Source: Paenibacillus sp. NFR01 (GTDB taxonomy: Bacteria; Bacillota; Bacilli; Paenibacillales; Paenibacillaceae). From it: DNA of 60,690 bases. Every line of letters starts with the position of its first letter. Positions within the stretch are counted from its first letter, which is position 1. A model generated the notes under the pieces. The model saw only the letters and a program-made list of their open reading frames with translations. It had not been told where the DNA came from and made no database searches. The DNA lies in assembly GCF_900111565.1 (NCBI RefSeq), contig NZ_FOIK01000010.1:1-60690 (forward strand), given 5' to 3'. The position numbers and the translations under genes were made by a program. Below, in pieces: positions 7,420 to 15,375 of this stretch.

Positions 7420-9008
7420 CGCGTTGCTCCCCCTTCGGCGCCGCCGGCGTTCCGGAGCTCCTGCAGCTTCTCGCTGCAGAGAACCGCCTTGACCACCGCT
7501 TTGGCTTTATTGTGGCATTCCCGGTATTCGCGGTATGGATCCGAATCGATCACGATCCCCGCGCCGGTCTGAATGTATCCGATTCCGTCCTGTACGGCCA
7601 GCGTCCGTATAACAATATTTAATTCCATATCCCCGCTGTAGTCAATCCAGCCCATGGAACCGGTGTACGGCCCCCGCCGTACCGGCTCCAGTTCTTCGAT
7701 GATCTCCATCGTCCGCACCTTGGGCGCACCGGTGATCGTGCCGCCGGGAAACATAGCGGCGATCACATCGTAAGCGTCCTTGCCGGGGGCGATGATGCCC
7801 TCCACCTGCGAGACGAGATGCATGACGTGGGAGTAACGCTCCACCGTCATCAGCTCGGGCACCCGCACGGTGCCGTACGCAGCGACGCGGCCGACGTCGT
7901 TGCGCTCCAGGTCGACGAGCATGATATGCTCGGCGATTTCTTTCTCGCTCCCGCGCAGCTCCGCCTCCATGGCGGCATCCTCCGCGGGAGTGTGGCCCCG
8001 GCGCCGGGTTCCGGCAATGGGGCGGGCGCTGACCTTGTCCCCGTGCAGCTTCACGAGCAGCTCCGGCGACGCGCTCGAGAGCGCGAAGCCGGGCGAGCGG
8101 AGCAGGCCCATGTACGGGGACGGGTTCAGTTTACGAAGCCATTCGTAAACTTGCTCCGGCGTTGACGCGAGCGGCGCCTCCTGGCGCAGCGAGAGGTTCA
8201 CCTGGAATACATCGCCTTGGCGGATGTATTCCTGCACCGCGCGGACGGCTGCCTGAAAGTTCTCCACCGCGAAGGCGGTGGACATGCCTGGCCACATACC
8301 GTCCGTGCCGCTGCCGGCGGCCTCCACCGCGGCGACGATCCCGTCCGCTTCGGCGGCGGTAGTGGTTAGCGCGGAAGCGGCCAGCCGCCGCCACTCGGCA
8401 AGCATCGCTTCAGCCTCAGCGGCAGCCTGCTGGTAAAGATCCTCCAAACCCTCGCACCCTGCAGCTACGACCGGTGTATACACCGCGCAGTATAACGCCT
8501 GTTCTGCATGATCGTAAATCCATAGCTGCTCGAATCGCAGCCAGACGTAATCGGGGAAGCCGGGCTGATCCAGGGCCTTGGATGGAAGCCTCTCCAGCGA
8601 ACGGGCAACGTCATAACCCAGAAATCCGGCAACGCCGCCTGTAAACGGCGGAAGCGCCGCCGAAGCAGCGAGGGCAGGGGACCGATAGGGCCTGATCCAC
8701 TGCCGTAACAGATCAAGCGGTGCGCCGGACAGCTGGACCGCCTCGGATCCAGGCCGGCTCAAATCCAGCATTTCGGCCACGGCGCCTTTTCCCTTGAGAA
8801 CGGAAACGGGACGTAATCCCAGGTATGTATACCTTCCGCCTTTGCCGTTCTCCAGCAGGAGCGAATACGGCGCTGCGGCCTGCCAAGCGTTTTCCCATGA
8901 AACTGGCAGTCCCAGATCCAGATCGGACTTTAACACGTAAGGAAGCAAAGTGTATTTCTTCTCGGCAGCCCAGCGCTCCCACTCCGGCCAAGACGTCAAG
9001 ACCTGCAA
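7416..9008 (-). CDS. pabB: Aminodeoxychorismate synthase component I
   Basis: Uses ammonia from PabA to turn chorismate into aminodeoxychorismate. The 530-residue product has an N-terminal TrpE/PabB domain (about 15-180), a low-complexity Ala-rich linker (about 195-245) and the chorismate-binding domain (about 250-510) with HIMLVDLERNDVGRV and GSMGWIDYSGDMELNIVIRT. The start is TTG with a perfect AGGAGG 7 nt upstream. The active-site stretch reads PIAGT (330-334), where E. coli PabB has a lysine (PIKGT). An anthranilate synthase role is therefore possible, but the operon context favours PabB. Confidence 0.93.
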   Translation of the reverse strand: MQVLTSWPEWERWAAEKKYTLLPYVLKSDLDLGLPVSWENAWQAAAPYSLLLENGKGGRYTYLGLRPVSVLKGKGAVAEMLDLSRPGSEAVQLSGAPLDLLRQWIRPYRSPALAASAALPPFTGGVAGFLGYDVARSLERLPSKALDQPGFPDYVWLRFEQLWIYDHAEQALYCAVYTPVVAAGCEGLEDLYQQAAAEAEAMLAEWRRLAASALTTTAAEADGIVAAVEAAGSGTDGMWPGMSTAFAVENFQAAVRAVQEYIRQGDVFQVNLSLRQEAPLASTPEQVYEWLRKLNPSPYMGLLRSPGFALSSASPELLVKLHGDKVSARPIAGTRRRGHTPAEDAAMEAELRGSEKEIAEHIMLVDLERNDVGRVAAYGTVRVPELMTVERYSHVMHLVSQVEGIIAPGKDAYDVIAAMFPGGTITGAPKVRTMEIIEELEPVRRGPYTGSMGWIDYSGDMELNIVIRTLAVQDGIGYIQTGAGIVIDSDPYREYRECHNKAKAVVKAVLCSEKLQELRNAGGAEGGATR

Positions 9009-9038
9009 TTTGGTTCCTCCTAAGCTATATTGCCTGTC

Positions 9039-9067
9039 AGTATACTGTACCGGGGACCGGTTTGCAA
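9039..9067 (-). promoter_or_regulatory. Sigma-A promoter of the pab-fol operon
   Basis: TTGCAA (9062-9067), a 17-nt spacer and TATACT (9039-9044), placed directly behind the cysK terminator. It would drive pabB-pabA-pabC-folP-folB-folK-yazB-dusB as one unit, with start near 9032. Confidence 0.75.
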
Positions 9068-9070
9068 AGC

Positions 9071-9124
9071 CCCAAAATAAAAGAGCTTCCGCTATCCCTA
9101 AATCGGGACAGCCGAAAGCTCTTT
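9071..9124 (-). terminator. Terminator of cysK
   Basis: A long hairpin whose outer stem AAAGAGCTT (9080-9088) pairs with AAGCTCTTT (9116-9124) and whose inner stem is GGGA/TCCC, followed on the minus strand by TATTTTGGGG. It separates cysK from the pab operon. Confidence 0.85.
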
Positions 9125-9156
9125 ATCGATGCTGGTTTCAGCAGCTTCAGTCAGGC

Positions 9157-10095
9157 TTAAGCTTCAAAATTGTACAGCGGCGTGCTCAAGTAACGTTCGC
9201 CGTTACTTGGAATAACGGCAACGACACGTTTGCCGGCGCCCAGTTCTTTGGCTACTTTCAGCGCAGCGAATACAGCCGCACCGGAAGAGATGCCGGACAA
9301 TACGCCTTCTTCTTTGGCAACACGGCGCGCCGTTTCAAAGGCTTCGTCATTCTCGACATGGATGATTTCATCGTAAATATCCTGGTTTAGAATCTCAGGA
9401 ATGAAGTTGGCTCCAATGCCTTGGATTTTATGCGGACCCGGTTTGCCGCCGGCCAGAATCGGCGATGCCGCCGGTTCAACCGCATACACCTTGATGTCCG
9501 GATATTGTTTCTTCAGCACTTCGCCCGCCCCGGAGATTGTTCCGCCTGTGCCGATGCCGGCAACAAACGCGTCCAGTTGTCCGCCGATGGACTCGATCGC
9601 TTCCACGATTTCCGGACCGGTCGTTTCCAGGTGGATTTTGAGGTTGGCTTTATTCTTGAACTGATCCGCCAAGAAGAAGTCCGGGTTCTCTTTCAGGATT
9701 TCTTCGGCTTTCTTCACCGCTCCGTTCATGCCTTCCGATCCCGGAGTCAGCACCAGCTCAGCTCCGTAAGCACGAAGAAGGTTGCGGCGCTCAAGGCTCA
9801 TGGTTTCCGGCATTACGATAACGGCTTTGTAGCCTTTGGCTGCGGCAACAAGCGCCAGGCCAATACCGGTGTTGCCGCTGGTCGCTTCGACGATCGTTCC
9901 GCCCGGTTTCAGCTTGCCTTCTTTTTCCGCTTCCTCAACGATGCTGAGCGCGATGCGGTCTTTAACGCTGGAGCCCGGGTTTTGGTATTCCAGTTTCAGA
10001 TAGATTTCAGCCGAGCCTTCCGGTACAATGCGGTTCAAACGAACCAGCGGCGTGCCTCCGATCAGATCTGTAATACTGTTAACGACTTTAGCCAT
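9157..10095 (-). CDS. cysK: Cysteine synthase A (O-acetylserine sulfhydrylase)
   Basis: PLP enzyme of fold type II making cysteine from O-acetylserine and sulfide. In B. subtilis CysK also partners the repressor CymR (known). The 312 residues include the PLP lysine K45 in GSSVKDR, the substrate loop TSGNTG and the glycine-rich phosphate loop GIGTGGT, followed by ISSGAA near the C-terminus. The ribosome site AAGGAGG is 8 nt before ATG. It has its own promoter with a palindromic operator, and its own terminator. Confidence 0.98.
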   Translation of the reverse strand: MAKVVNSITDLIGGTPLVRLNRIVPEGSAEIYLKLEYQNPGSSVKDRIALSIVEEAEKEGKLKPGGTIVEATSGNTGIGLALVAAAKGYKAVIVMPETMSLERRNLLRAYGAELVLTPGSEGMNGAVKKAEEILKENPDFFLADQFKNKANLKIHLETTGPEIVEAIESIGGQLDAFVAGIGTGGTISGAGEVLKKQYPDIKVYAVEPAASPILAGGKPGPHKIQGIGANFIPEILNQDIYDEIIHVENDEAFETARRVAKEEGVLSGISSGAAVFAALKVAKELGAGKRVVAVIPSNGERYLSTPLYNFEA

Positions 10096-10140
10096 GCGTG
10101 AACCCTCCTTGGAATGATAAATGAATTCAGCTATATATTC

Positions 10141-10153
10141 CCGACTAAATCGG
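10141..10153. promoter_or_regulatory. CymR-like palindromic operator
   Basis: CCGA-CTAAA-TCGG is a clean inverted repeat 14-26 nt downstream of the predicted cysK transcription start. CymR of Bacillales represses cysK through operators of this kind near the promoter (family knowledge). The sequence match to the CymR motif is from memory, so the regulator is inferred. Confidence 0.5.
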
Positions 10154-10173
10154 TAGGTTTTACATTTGATCTC

Positions 10174-10202
10174 ATCTTATCAATCTTGCAAGCGGTTGTC
10201 AA
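10174..10202 (-). promoter_or_regulatory. Sigma-A promoter of cysK
   Basis: TTGACA (10197-10202), a 17-nt spacer and TAAGAT (10174-10179). The -35 box lies inside the last codons of the upstream gene, so cysK can be transcribed independently of the nad-coaX-hslO unit. Confidence 0.8.
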
Positions 10203-11124
10203 TAAAAATTGCCGTATCGTACTTTGCCCGCAGATCGCTCTCCACCTGCTGGAGCGGAGCCGCCTGATCCAGCGCCAGCTCCTGCCGCACCTGCTCGCGA
10301 ATTTCGGCCTCCTCCGGCTGCGGCGGAACGATCCGCCCGTCCAGCCGGATGAGGGCATATGCATCGTCCAGCTGCAGGGGACCGGCCATGTCGCCTTCAT
10401 CCAGCTGACCCGCCGTCGTCAGCAGATCCGCCGGCCAGAACGGATCATCCTCTTCCACTGTACCGATGCTTCCTCCATGCTTGCGGCTCTCCTCATCAAT
10501 GGATACTTCTTTGGCTAAGGCAGCAAAATCCTCCCCTGTCTCCAAACGGTCCAGCACCTGCTGCCCTTCCTCGTAAGTAGCCACTTTAATCAGCGAAAGC
10601 TGGAGCTCGGTCTTGGGCTTGAACCTTTCCGGATTTTGCGCCAGATAATCGTCGATGGCTGCCTCACTGACATGAATGTCCGCCGTGGCGATAGCCTGCA
10701 GCTTCAGCCGGTATTCCGTCTCCTCCTGCAGCTCCTGCCGGGTTAGCCCCAGCTCGGTCTGCATTTCTTCATAATACTGTTCCTCGGAATCATATCCGGC
10801 CATGCTGCGCTTCAGTTCTTTGGCAATTTCATCTTCCGATACGGCAATTCCGAGCTTATCGGCTTCTTTGTTGACGACAATGTGGTTAAGCATGGCAAGC
10901 AGCACTTCATCGCCATGCTTGTTGCGGAGTTCGTCGATCCATTCCTGTTCCGTAATCGCCTGCCCGCCGGCAGTCGCAATATCGGAGGAATCTCCATCCG
11001 CGGGCTCATCCTTCAAAGCGGCCATGGTGCGAAAGCTCCAATAGAGCAATCCGCCGAGCACCAGGGTGGCAACCGTGAGTATGACTACGGCATTGCGCAG
11101 CGCGCGTTCCTGTCTTGTCATCAT
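10180..11124 (-). CDS. Membrane-anchored peptidyl-prolyl isomerase, YacD/PrsA-like
   Basis: Probable extracytoplasmic foldase. The 314-residue product has one N-terminal membrane anchor (about 11-33, no lipobox), a SurA-like helical chaperone region (about 55-150) and a parvulin-type rotamase domain (about 165-270: LQLSLIKVATYEEG through AGPLQLDDAYALIRLDGRI). The C-terminus is a charged helix. It occupies the place of B. subtilis yacD between hslO and cysK. A true PrsA would be a lipoprotein; this one is not, so I leave the symbol empty. Confidence 0.9.
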   Translation of the reverse strand: MMTRQERALRNAVVILTVATLVLGGLLYWSFRTMAALKDEPADGDSSDIATAGGQAITEQEWIDELRNKHGDEVLLAMLNHIVVNKEADKLGIAVSEDEIAKELKRSMAGYDSEEQYYEEMQTELGLTRQELQEETEYRLKLQAIATADIHVSEAAIDDYLAQNPERFKPKTELQLSLIKVATYEEGQQVLDRLETGEDFAALAKEVSIDEESRKHGGSIGTVEEDDPFWPADLLTTAGQLDEGDMAGPLQLDDAYALIRLDGRIVPPQPEEAEIREQVRQELALDQAAPLQQVESDLRAKYDTAIFIDNRLQD

Positions 11125-11135
11125 TCCATCGTCCC

Positions 11136-12020
11136 TTACGATTTGGCCTGCTCGAGAACTTCCTTCATTTCGTCTTTGTTGAATACGTAAGCTTCATTAC
11201 AGAAATGGCAGACCACTTCTACCTGTTCATCTTCTTCAATTAAACGTTCCAGTTCTGTCTGCCCTAGGCTGACCAGCGTCTGCTCCACGCGCTCCCGCGA
11301 GCATTGGCACTGGAAGCGGACCTCCATCTCATCGAGAATGACAGCGTCCGGCAGCAGCCAGCGGAGCATTTCCTCCGGCTCCATACCTTGGTCGAGCATG
11401 GCGGTGACGGAAGGCAGCGCACCTACGGCGCGTTCGATTTCAGTAATCTCCGAGTCACTTAGCCCCGGCAGGAGCTGAACGATGAACCCTCCGGCGCAGC
11501 GCACGGAATTATCCGTGTCCACCAGAACACCAAGCCCGACGGCCGAAGGGGTTTGTTCCGATACGGCGAAATAATACGTGAAATCCTCGCCAAGCTCACC
11601 GGAGATAATCGGAATGCTGCCGCGGTAAGGCTCCTTCAAGCCCAAATCCTTGATGATGTCGATAAAACCTTCGGTACCGACCGCACCGGCTACATCAAGC
11701 TTGCCTTGACTGTTGCTTGGCAGATGAACATGCGGCTCATGCACATAACCGCGTACTTCTCCCTTGGCATTAGCCTCTGCATTAATGTTCCCGATTGGCC
11801 CGTTGCCTTTGACCATAATGGCCAGTTTTTCCTCTCCCTTGAGCATCGCGCCCATTAAAGCCGCTGCGGTTACCGTCCGGCCCAGCGCCGCCGTCGCCAC
11901 CGGGTAAGTATCATGTCTGCGCTGCAATTCGCTGACAAGCGCCGATGTCCGTACGGCAAACGCCCGGACTTTACCGCCGAGCGCCGTCCCGCGGACTAGC
12001 CGATCCTGTTGTGTATCCAT
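11136..12020 (-). CDS. hslO: Redox-regulated molecular chaperone Hsp33
   Basis: Holdase activated by oxidation. The 294-residue protein has the family N-terminal domain and the zinc-centre cysteines Cys238 and Cys240 (CQC) and Cys271 and Cys274 (CHFC). These form the redox switch. I start at ATG of MDTQQDR, 10 nt after GGAGGAG. A TTG three codons upstream is too close to that site. Eleven bases separate it from the PPIase gene, so the two folding factors are co-transcribed. Confidence 0.96.
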   Translation of the reverse strand: MDTQQDRLVRGTALGGKVRAFAVRTSALVSELQRRHDTYPVATAALGRTVTAAALMGAMLKGEEKLAIMVKGNGPIGNINAEANAKGEVRGYVHEPHVHLPSNSQGKLDVAGAVGTEGFIDIIKDLGLKEPYRGSIPIISGELGEDFTYYFAVSEQTPSAVGLGVLVDTDNSVRCAGGFIVQLLPGLSDSEITEIERAVGALPSVTAMLDQGMEPEEMLRWLLPDAVILDEMEVRFQCQCSRERVEQTLVSLGQTELERLIEEDEQVEVVCHFCNEAYVFNKDEMKEVLEQAKS

Positions 12021-12068
12021 CGGGTACAAACTCCTCCTATCTTTTGCCCAACATGGGCCTCTATATGT

Positions 12069-12836
12069 TTATTTGTTGCGTTCGTAAACGATGCGCAGTC
12101 CTTCCAGCGTCAACAGCGGATTCACTTCATCGATGCAATCCGTTTCTCCGGCAATCAGCGGCGCCAAACCTCCGGTGGAAATAACCTTCAGCTCCGTGGC
12201 GTTCATTTCCAGCTTGATGCGGCGGACGATGCCTTCCACTTGACCGGCATAGCCGAAAATAATACCCGCCTGCATGGCGTGCACCGTATTGCGGCCAATG
12301 ACTTTCTTGGGCTTCTCCAGCTCGATGCGCGGCAATTTGGATGCCCGCTGGTACAAGGCTTCCGTCGAGATGCCGAGGCCAGGAACAATGGCTCCGCCCA
12401 GATAATTCGCGCCGGCATCAATGCAGTCGAAGGTGGTCGCCGTGCCGAAATCAACGACAACGAGCGGGCATTTGTACTGCTCAATCGCCGCTACGGCGTT
12501 GACAATACGATCCGCCCCGACTTCGCGCGGATTTTCGTAACGCAAATTCAGCCCGGTTTTGATGCCGGGGCCGACGAGCAGAGGTTCTTTGCCTATATAC
12601 TTATTACACATTTCCACGATCACTTGGACCAGTGGAGGAACGACGGACGAAATAATGACGCCCTCTACCTCTTTAAGTGACAGACCCGACATGGAAAATA
12701 AATTGTGAATCAGGACTCCGTACTCGTCTACGGTCGACGAACGCGCAGTGCTGATCCGGAAATGGTGCAAAAGCGTCCGCTGCCGGTACACACCTAGGAC
12801 AATATTTGTATTTCCGATATCCACGGCAAGAATCAT
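12069..12836 (-). CDS. coaX: Type III pantothenate kinase
   Basis: Phosphorylates pantothenate, the first step of CoA synthesis, using the ASKHA fold. The 255 residues include the phosphate-1 motif DIGNTN (6-11), the VGADR motif, and DFGTATTFD. Start and nadC stop overlap as ATGA. In B. subtilis coaX follows ftsH directly; here the nad genes are in between. Confidence 0.97.
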   Translation of the reverse strand: MILAVDIGNTNIVLGVYRQRTLLHHFRISTARSSTVDEYGVLIHNLFSMSGLSLKEVEGVIISSVVPPLVQVIVEMCNKYIGKEPLLVGPGIKTGLNLRYENPREVGADRIVNAVAAIEQYKCPLVVVDFGTATTFDCIDAGANYLGGAIVPGLGISTEALYQRASKLPRIELEKPKKVIGRNTVHAMQAGIIFGYAGQVEGIVRRIKLEMNATELKVISTGGLAPLIAGETDCIDEVNPLLTLEGLRIVYERNK

Positions 12837-13708
12837 TCCGGAGCCCCCTCCTTTTTGGCGTTGAGGTCCAGACTGATATCCAGGCTATCGAAGGAATAGG
12901 TCAGCCTGCCGACGGAAATAACGTCGACGCCAGATTCCGCGATCCGCCGTACCGTTTCAAGCGATACGTTGCCGGAAGCTTCCGTTTTGACATGCGGGGA
13001 CTTGGCTTTGATGCGTTTAACCGCTTCGGTCATCAGCTCCGGCGGCATGTTGTCCAGCATGATGATATCGGCTCCCGCTTGCAATGCTTCCTCCACTTGC
13101 TCCAGACTTTCCGTCTCCACTTCGATCGTCATCGTATGCGGAATATTGGCCCGCGCCCGGCTGACCGCCTGACGGATGCCGCCCGCGCCTTTAATGTGGT
13201 TGTCCTTGATCATCACGGCATCGTACAAGCCAAAGCGGTGATTGGAGCCTCCGCCGATGCGGACGGCATACTTCTCCAGCATGCGATGTCCAGGCGTAGT
13301 TTTACGAGTATCAACCAGACGCGCAGGCAGGCCTTCCAGCTTCTGCACAAAAGCTGCCGTGCGCGAAGCGACGCCCGATAACCGCTGCATCAGGTTAAGC
13401 GCCAGCCGTTCACCCGTCAAAATGGCATGGGTACTGCCTTCGACCTCGGCAATAACCGTCCCTTTAGCGATCGCCTGTCCTTCCTGCACCAACGGTGTAA
13501 ACGTCAGCGACGGATCAACAATCTCGAACACCAGCTCCGCAATCGGCAGGCCGCAGATCACGCCGCTTTCTTTGGCATGGATAATGCCCTTGGACTCATG
13601 GCCCGCCGGAATCGTCGTCCGGGTCGTTATATCGCCCGCACCGACATCCTCCTGCAGCCAGCCTTTAATACACTGTACCAATTCCTCATTATATCCGTTA
13701 AACATCAT
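12833..13708 (-). CDS. nadC: Nicotinate-nucleotide pyrophosphorylase (quinolinate phosphoribosyltransferase)
   Basis: Converts quinolinate and PRPP to nicotinate mononucleotide with release of CO2. The 291-residue product carries LVDTRKTTPGHR, the GGGSNHRFGLYDAVMIKDNH segment and the late GNVSLETVRRIAESGVDVISVG strand that ends in the phosphate site. Its start is inside the 3' end of nadB (11-nt overlap), whose last codons supply the GGAGGAG ribosome site. It shares an operon with nadA and nadB, giving the whole de novo pathway from aspartate. Confidence 0.97.
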   Translation of the reverse strand: MMFNGYNEELVQCIKGWLQEDVGAGDITTRTTIPAGHESKGIIHAKESGVICGLPIAELVFEIVDPSLTFTPLVQEGQAIAKGTVIAEVEGSTHAILTGERLALNLMQRLSGVASRTAAFVQKLEGLPARLVDTRKTTPGHRMLEKYAVRIGGGSNHRFGLYDAVMIKDNHIKGAGGIRQAVSRARANIPHTMTIEVETESLEQVEEALQAGADIIMLDNMPPELMTEAVKRIKAKSPHVKTEASGNVSLETVRRIAESGVDVISVGRLTYSFDSLDISLDLNAKKEGAPE

Positions 13709-15314
13709 CGCTTAACTCCTCCACTATGCCCAGCTCGCGAATTTGGAGCAGATGCTTTTGCCACTGCGTATCGTTGCGCTGCGGATAATCCTCCCGGTAA
13801 TGAGCCCCACGGCTTTCCTCCCGGGCCAATGCCGATTCCGCGATCAGCAGGCTGCAGGTCAACATGTTGGCGAACTCATATTCCTCCCGTTTGGTGAGTG
13901 CCGAAGCAAAGAGCGGCAATTGCCGTCTAAGCTCCTCCAGCCCCTTGTTCAGCGTCTCTTCATTGCGGCGCAGGCCGACATACCGTACCATCACCTTCTG
14001 CAGCTTGAGGCGCCGCTCGACAATCGCTTGAATCGGCGGCTCATTGCGCCCTTCCTGGCTGCCGGCCACCAGTCCGCTTACATCATGCGGCGGAAGTTCA
14101 CGGATGCGCTCCACGATCCGCCGGCCAAAAACGATGGCTTCCGAAAGCGAGTTGCTTGCCAGTCGGTTGGCCCCGTGAACGCCGGTCGAAGAGACTTCGC
14201 CGCAGGCGAACAATCGGGTAATGCTGCTCTCCCCGTTCAGGTCGGTCTTGATGCCTCCCATCATATAATGCGCAGCAGGAGCCACGGGAATCCAGTCTGT
14301 CGTAATATCGAGTCCGTAACCCATGCAGGTCTCATAAATGGTCGGAAAACGGTGCTTGACCATTTCGGCCGGTTCATGGGTAATATCCAGGTATACAAAG
14401 GTCGATTTCGTCTTCTCCATCTCACTGATGATGGCCCGGGCCACGATATCGCGCGGCGCCAGCTCAAGCAGTTCATGATAATGCTCCATGAACCGCTCGC
14501 CGTTGATGTTCCGCAGCACGGCGCCTTCGCCGCGCACCGCCTCGGAGATCAGGAAACGCGGTGCGCCGGGATAACTGAGCGCCGTCGGATGGAACTGGAT
14601 AAACTCCATATCCCGGATATGCGCTCCGGCCCGGTAGGCAATCGCCACACCGTCGCCGGTCGCCACCTCCGGGTTGGTCGTATAGCGATAAAGCTGACCC
14701 GCTCCGCCGGAGCACAGGATGGTCGCCTCTGCCTGCAGAAACACGCGCTCTCCGTTCGGCCGCTGCACGAGCGCGCCAAGGCAGGTCCCGTCCGATGTAA
14801 TGAGGTCAATCACATAATGATCGTCCCATACCTCAATATTGGCATGCCGCGCAACCTGCTCGGCCAAAGCGCGGACAATTTCATAACCGGTGGCGTCCCC
14901 GTTGGCATGCAGAATACGGCGGTGGCTGTGCGCGCCCTCCTGGGTCAAGGCCAATACCCCGTCTTCCTTATCAAAAATCGTCCCAAGCTGGATCAATTCC
15001 TGTACGCCGGCCGGCCCTTCATTGACTAACGCATCCACCGCGCCGGAGGAGCATAGCCCGGCACCGGCCATGAGCGTATCCTGCCGGTGATAGGCCGGAG
15101 AGTCATCCTCAGCGATAACCGCAGCGATCCCGCCTTGGGCATATCTTGTATTGCTTTCCATTAGCGACTTCTTCGTAATCATAATAACCTTACGGTCTTC
15201 GCTGGCTTTAATCGCTGTATATAAGCCGGCGATGCCTGAGCCGATCACCAGACAATCCGTATGTATCTGAGACAGCTTGCCCAGCTCAAAATCTACTAAA
15301 TAACGTGGAATCAT
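13698..15314 (-). CDS. nadB: L-aspartate oxidase
   Basis: FAD enzyme oxidising aspartate to iminoaspartate for NAD synthesis. I start it at MIPRYLVDFE, where AGGTG is 9 nt upstream. The open frame extends 44 codons further, but that part overlaps nadA and looks non-coding. The 538-residue protein has the dinucleotide motif VIGSGIAGLYTA (23-34), RYAQGGIAAV, the active-site region EFIQFHPTAL with RFLISEAVRGEGA, and a C-terminal helical domain. An unusual hairpin lies between it and nadA. Confidence 0.96.
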   Translation of the reverse strand: MIPRYLVDFELGKLSQIHTDCLVIGSGIAGLYTAIKASEDRKVIMITKKSLMESNTRYAQGGIAAVIAEDDSPAYHRQDTLMAGAGLCSSGAVDALVNEGPAGVQELIQLGTIFDKEDGVLALTQEGAHSHRRILHANGDATGYEIVRALAEQVARHANIEVWDDHYVIDLITSDGTCLGALVQRPNGERVFLQAEATILCSGGAGQLYRYTTNPEVATGDGVAIAYRAGAHIRDMEFIQFHPTALSYPGAPRFLISEAVRGEGAVLRNINGERFMEHYHELLELAPRDIVARAIISEMEKTKSTFVYLDITHEPAEMVKHRFPTIYETCMGYGLDITTDWIPVAPAAHYMMGGIKTDLNGESSITRLFACGEVSSTGVHGANRLASNSLSEAIVFGRRIVERIRELPPHDVSGLVAGSQEGRNEPPIQAIVERRLKLQKVMVRYVGLRRNEETLNKGLEELRRQLPLFASALTKREEYEFANMLTCSLLIAESALAREESRGAHYREDYPQRNDTQWQKHLLQIRELGIVEELSDDV

Positions 15315-15344
15315 TCCCGCTTTCACCTGTTTCAACGAAAGAGT

Positions 15345-15375
15345 AGCGCATGCTACCGGACTTGTAGCATGCGCT
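15345..15375 (-). other. Perfect 12-bp hairpin spanning the nadA stop codon
   Basis: AGCGCATGCTAC (15345-15356) and GTAGCATGCGCT (15364-15375) are perfect inverted repeats with a 7-nt loop. The structure includes the last codons and the TAG of nadA and ends 31 nt before the nadB start. No U-run follows, so it is more likely a processing, stability or attenuating hairpin than a terminator. Confidence 0.75.

Noticed and set aside
13743..15029. Plus-strand frame of 428 codons across nadB
   Set aside because: Antisense to the complete aspartate oxidase gene; composition is typical of a shadow frame in GC-rich coding DNA.
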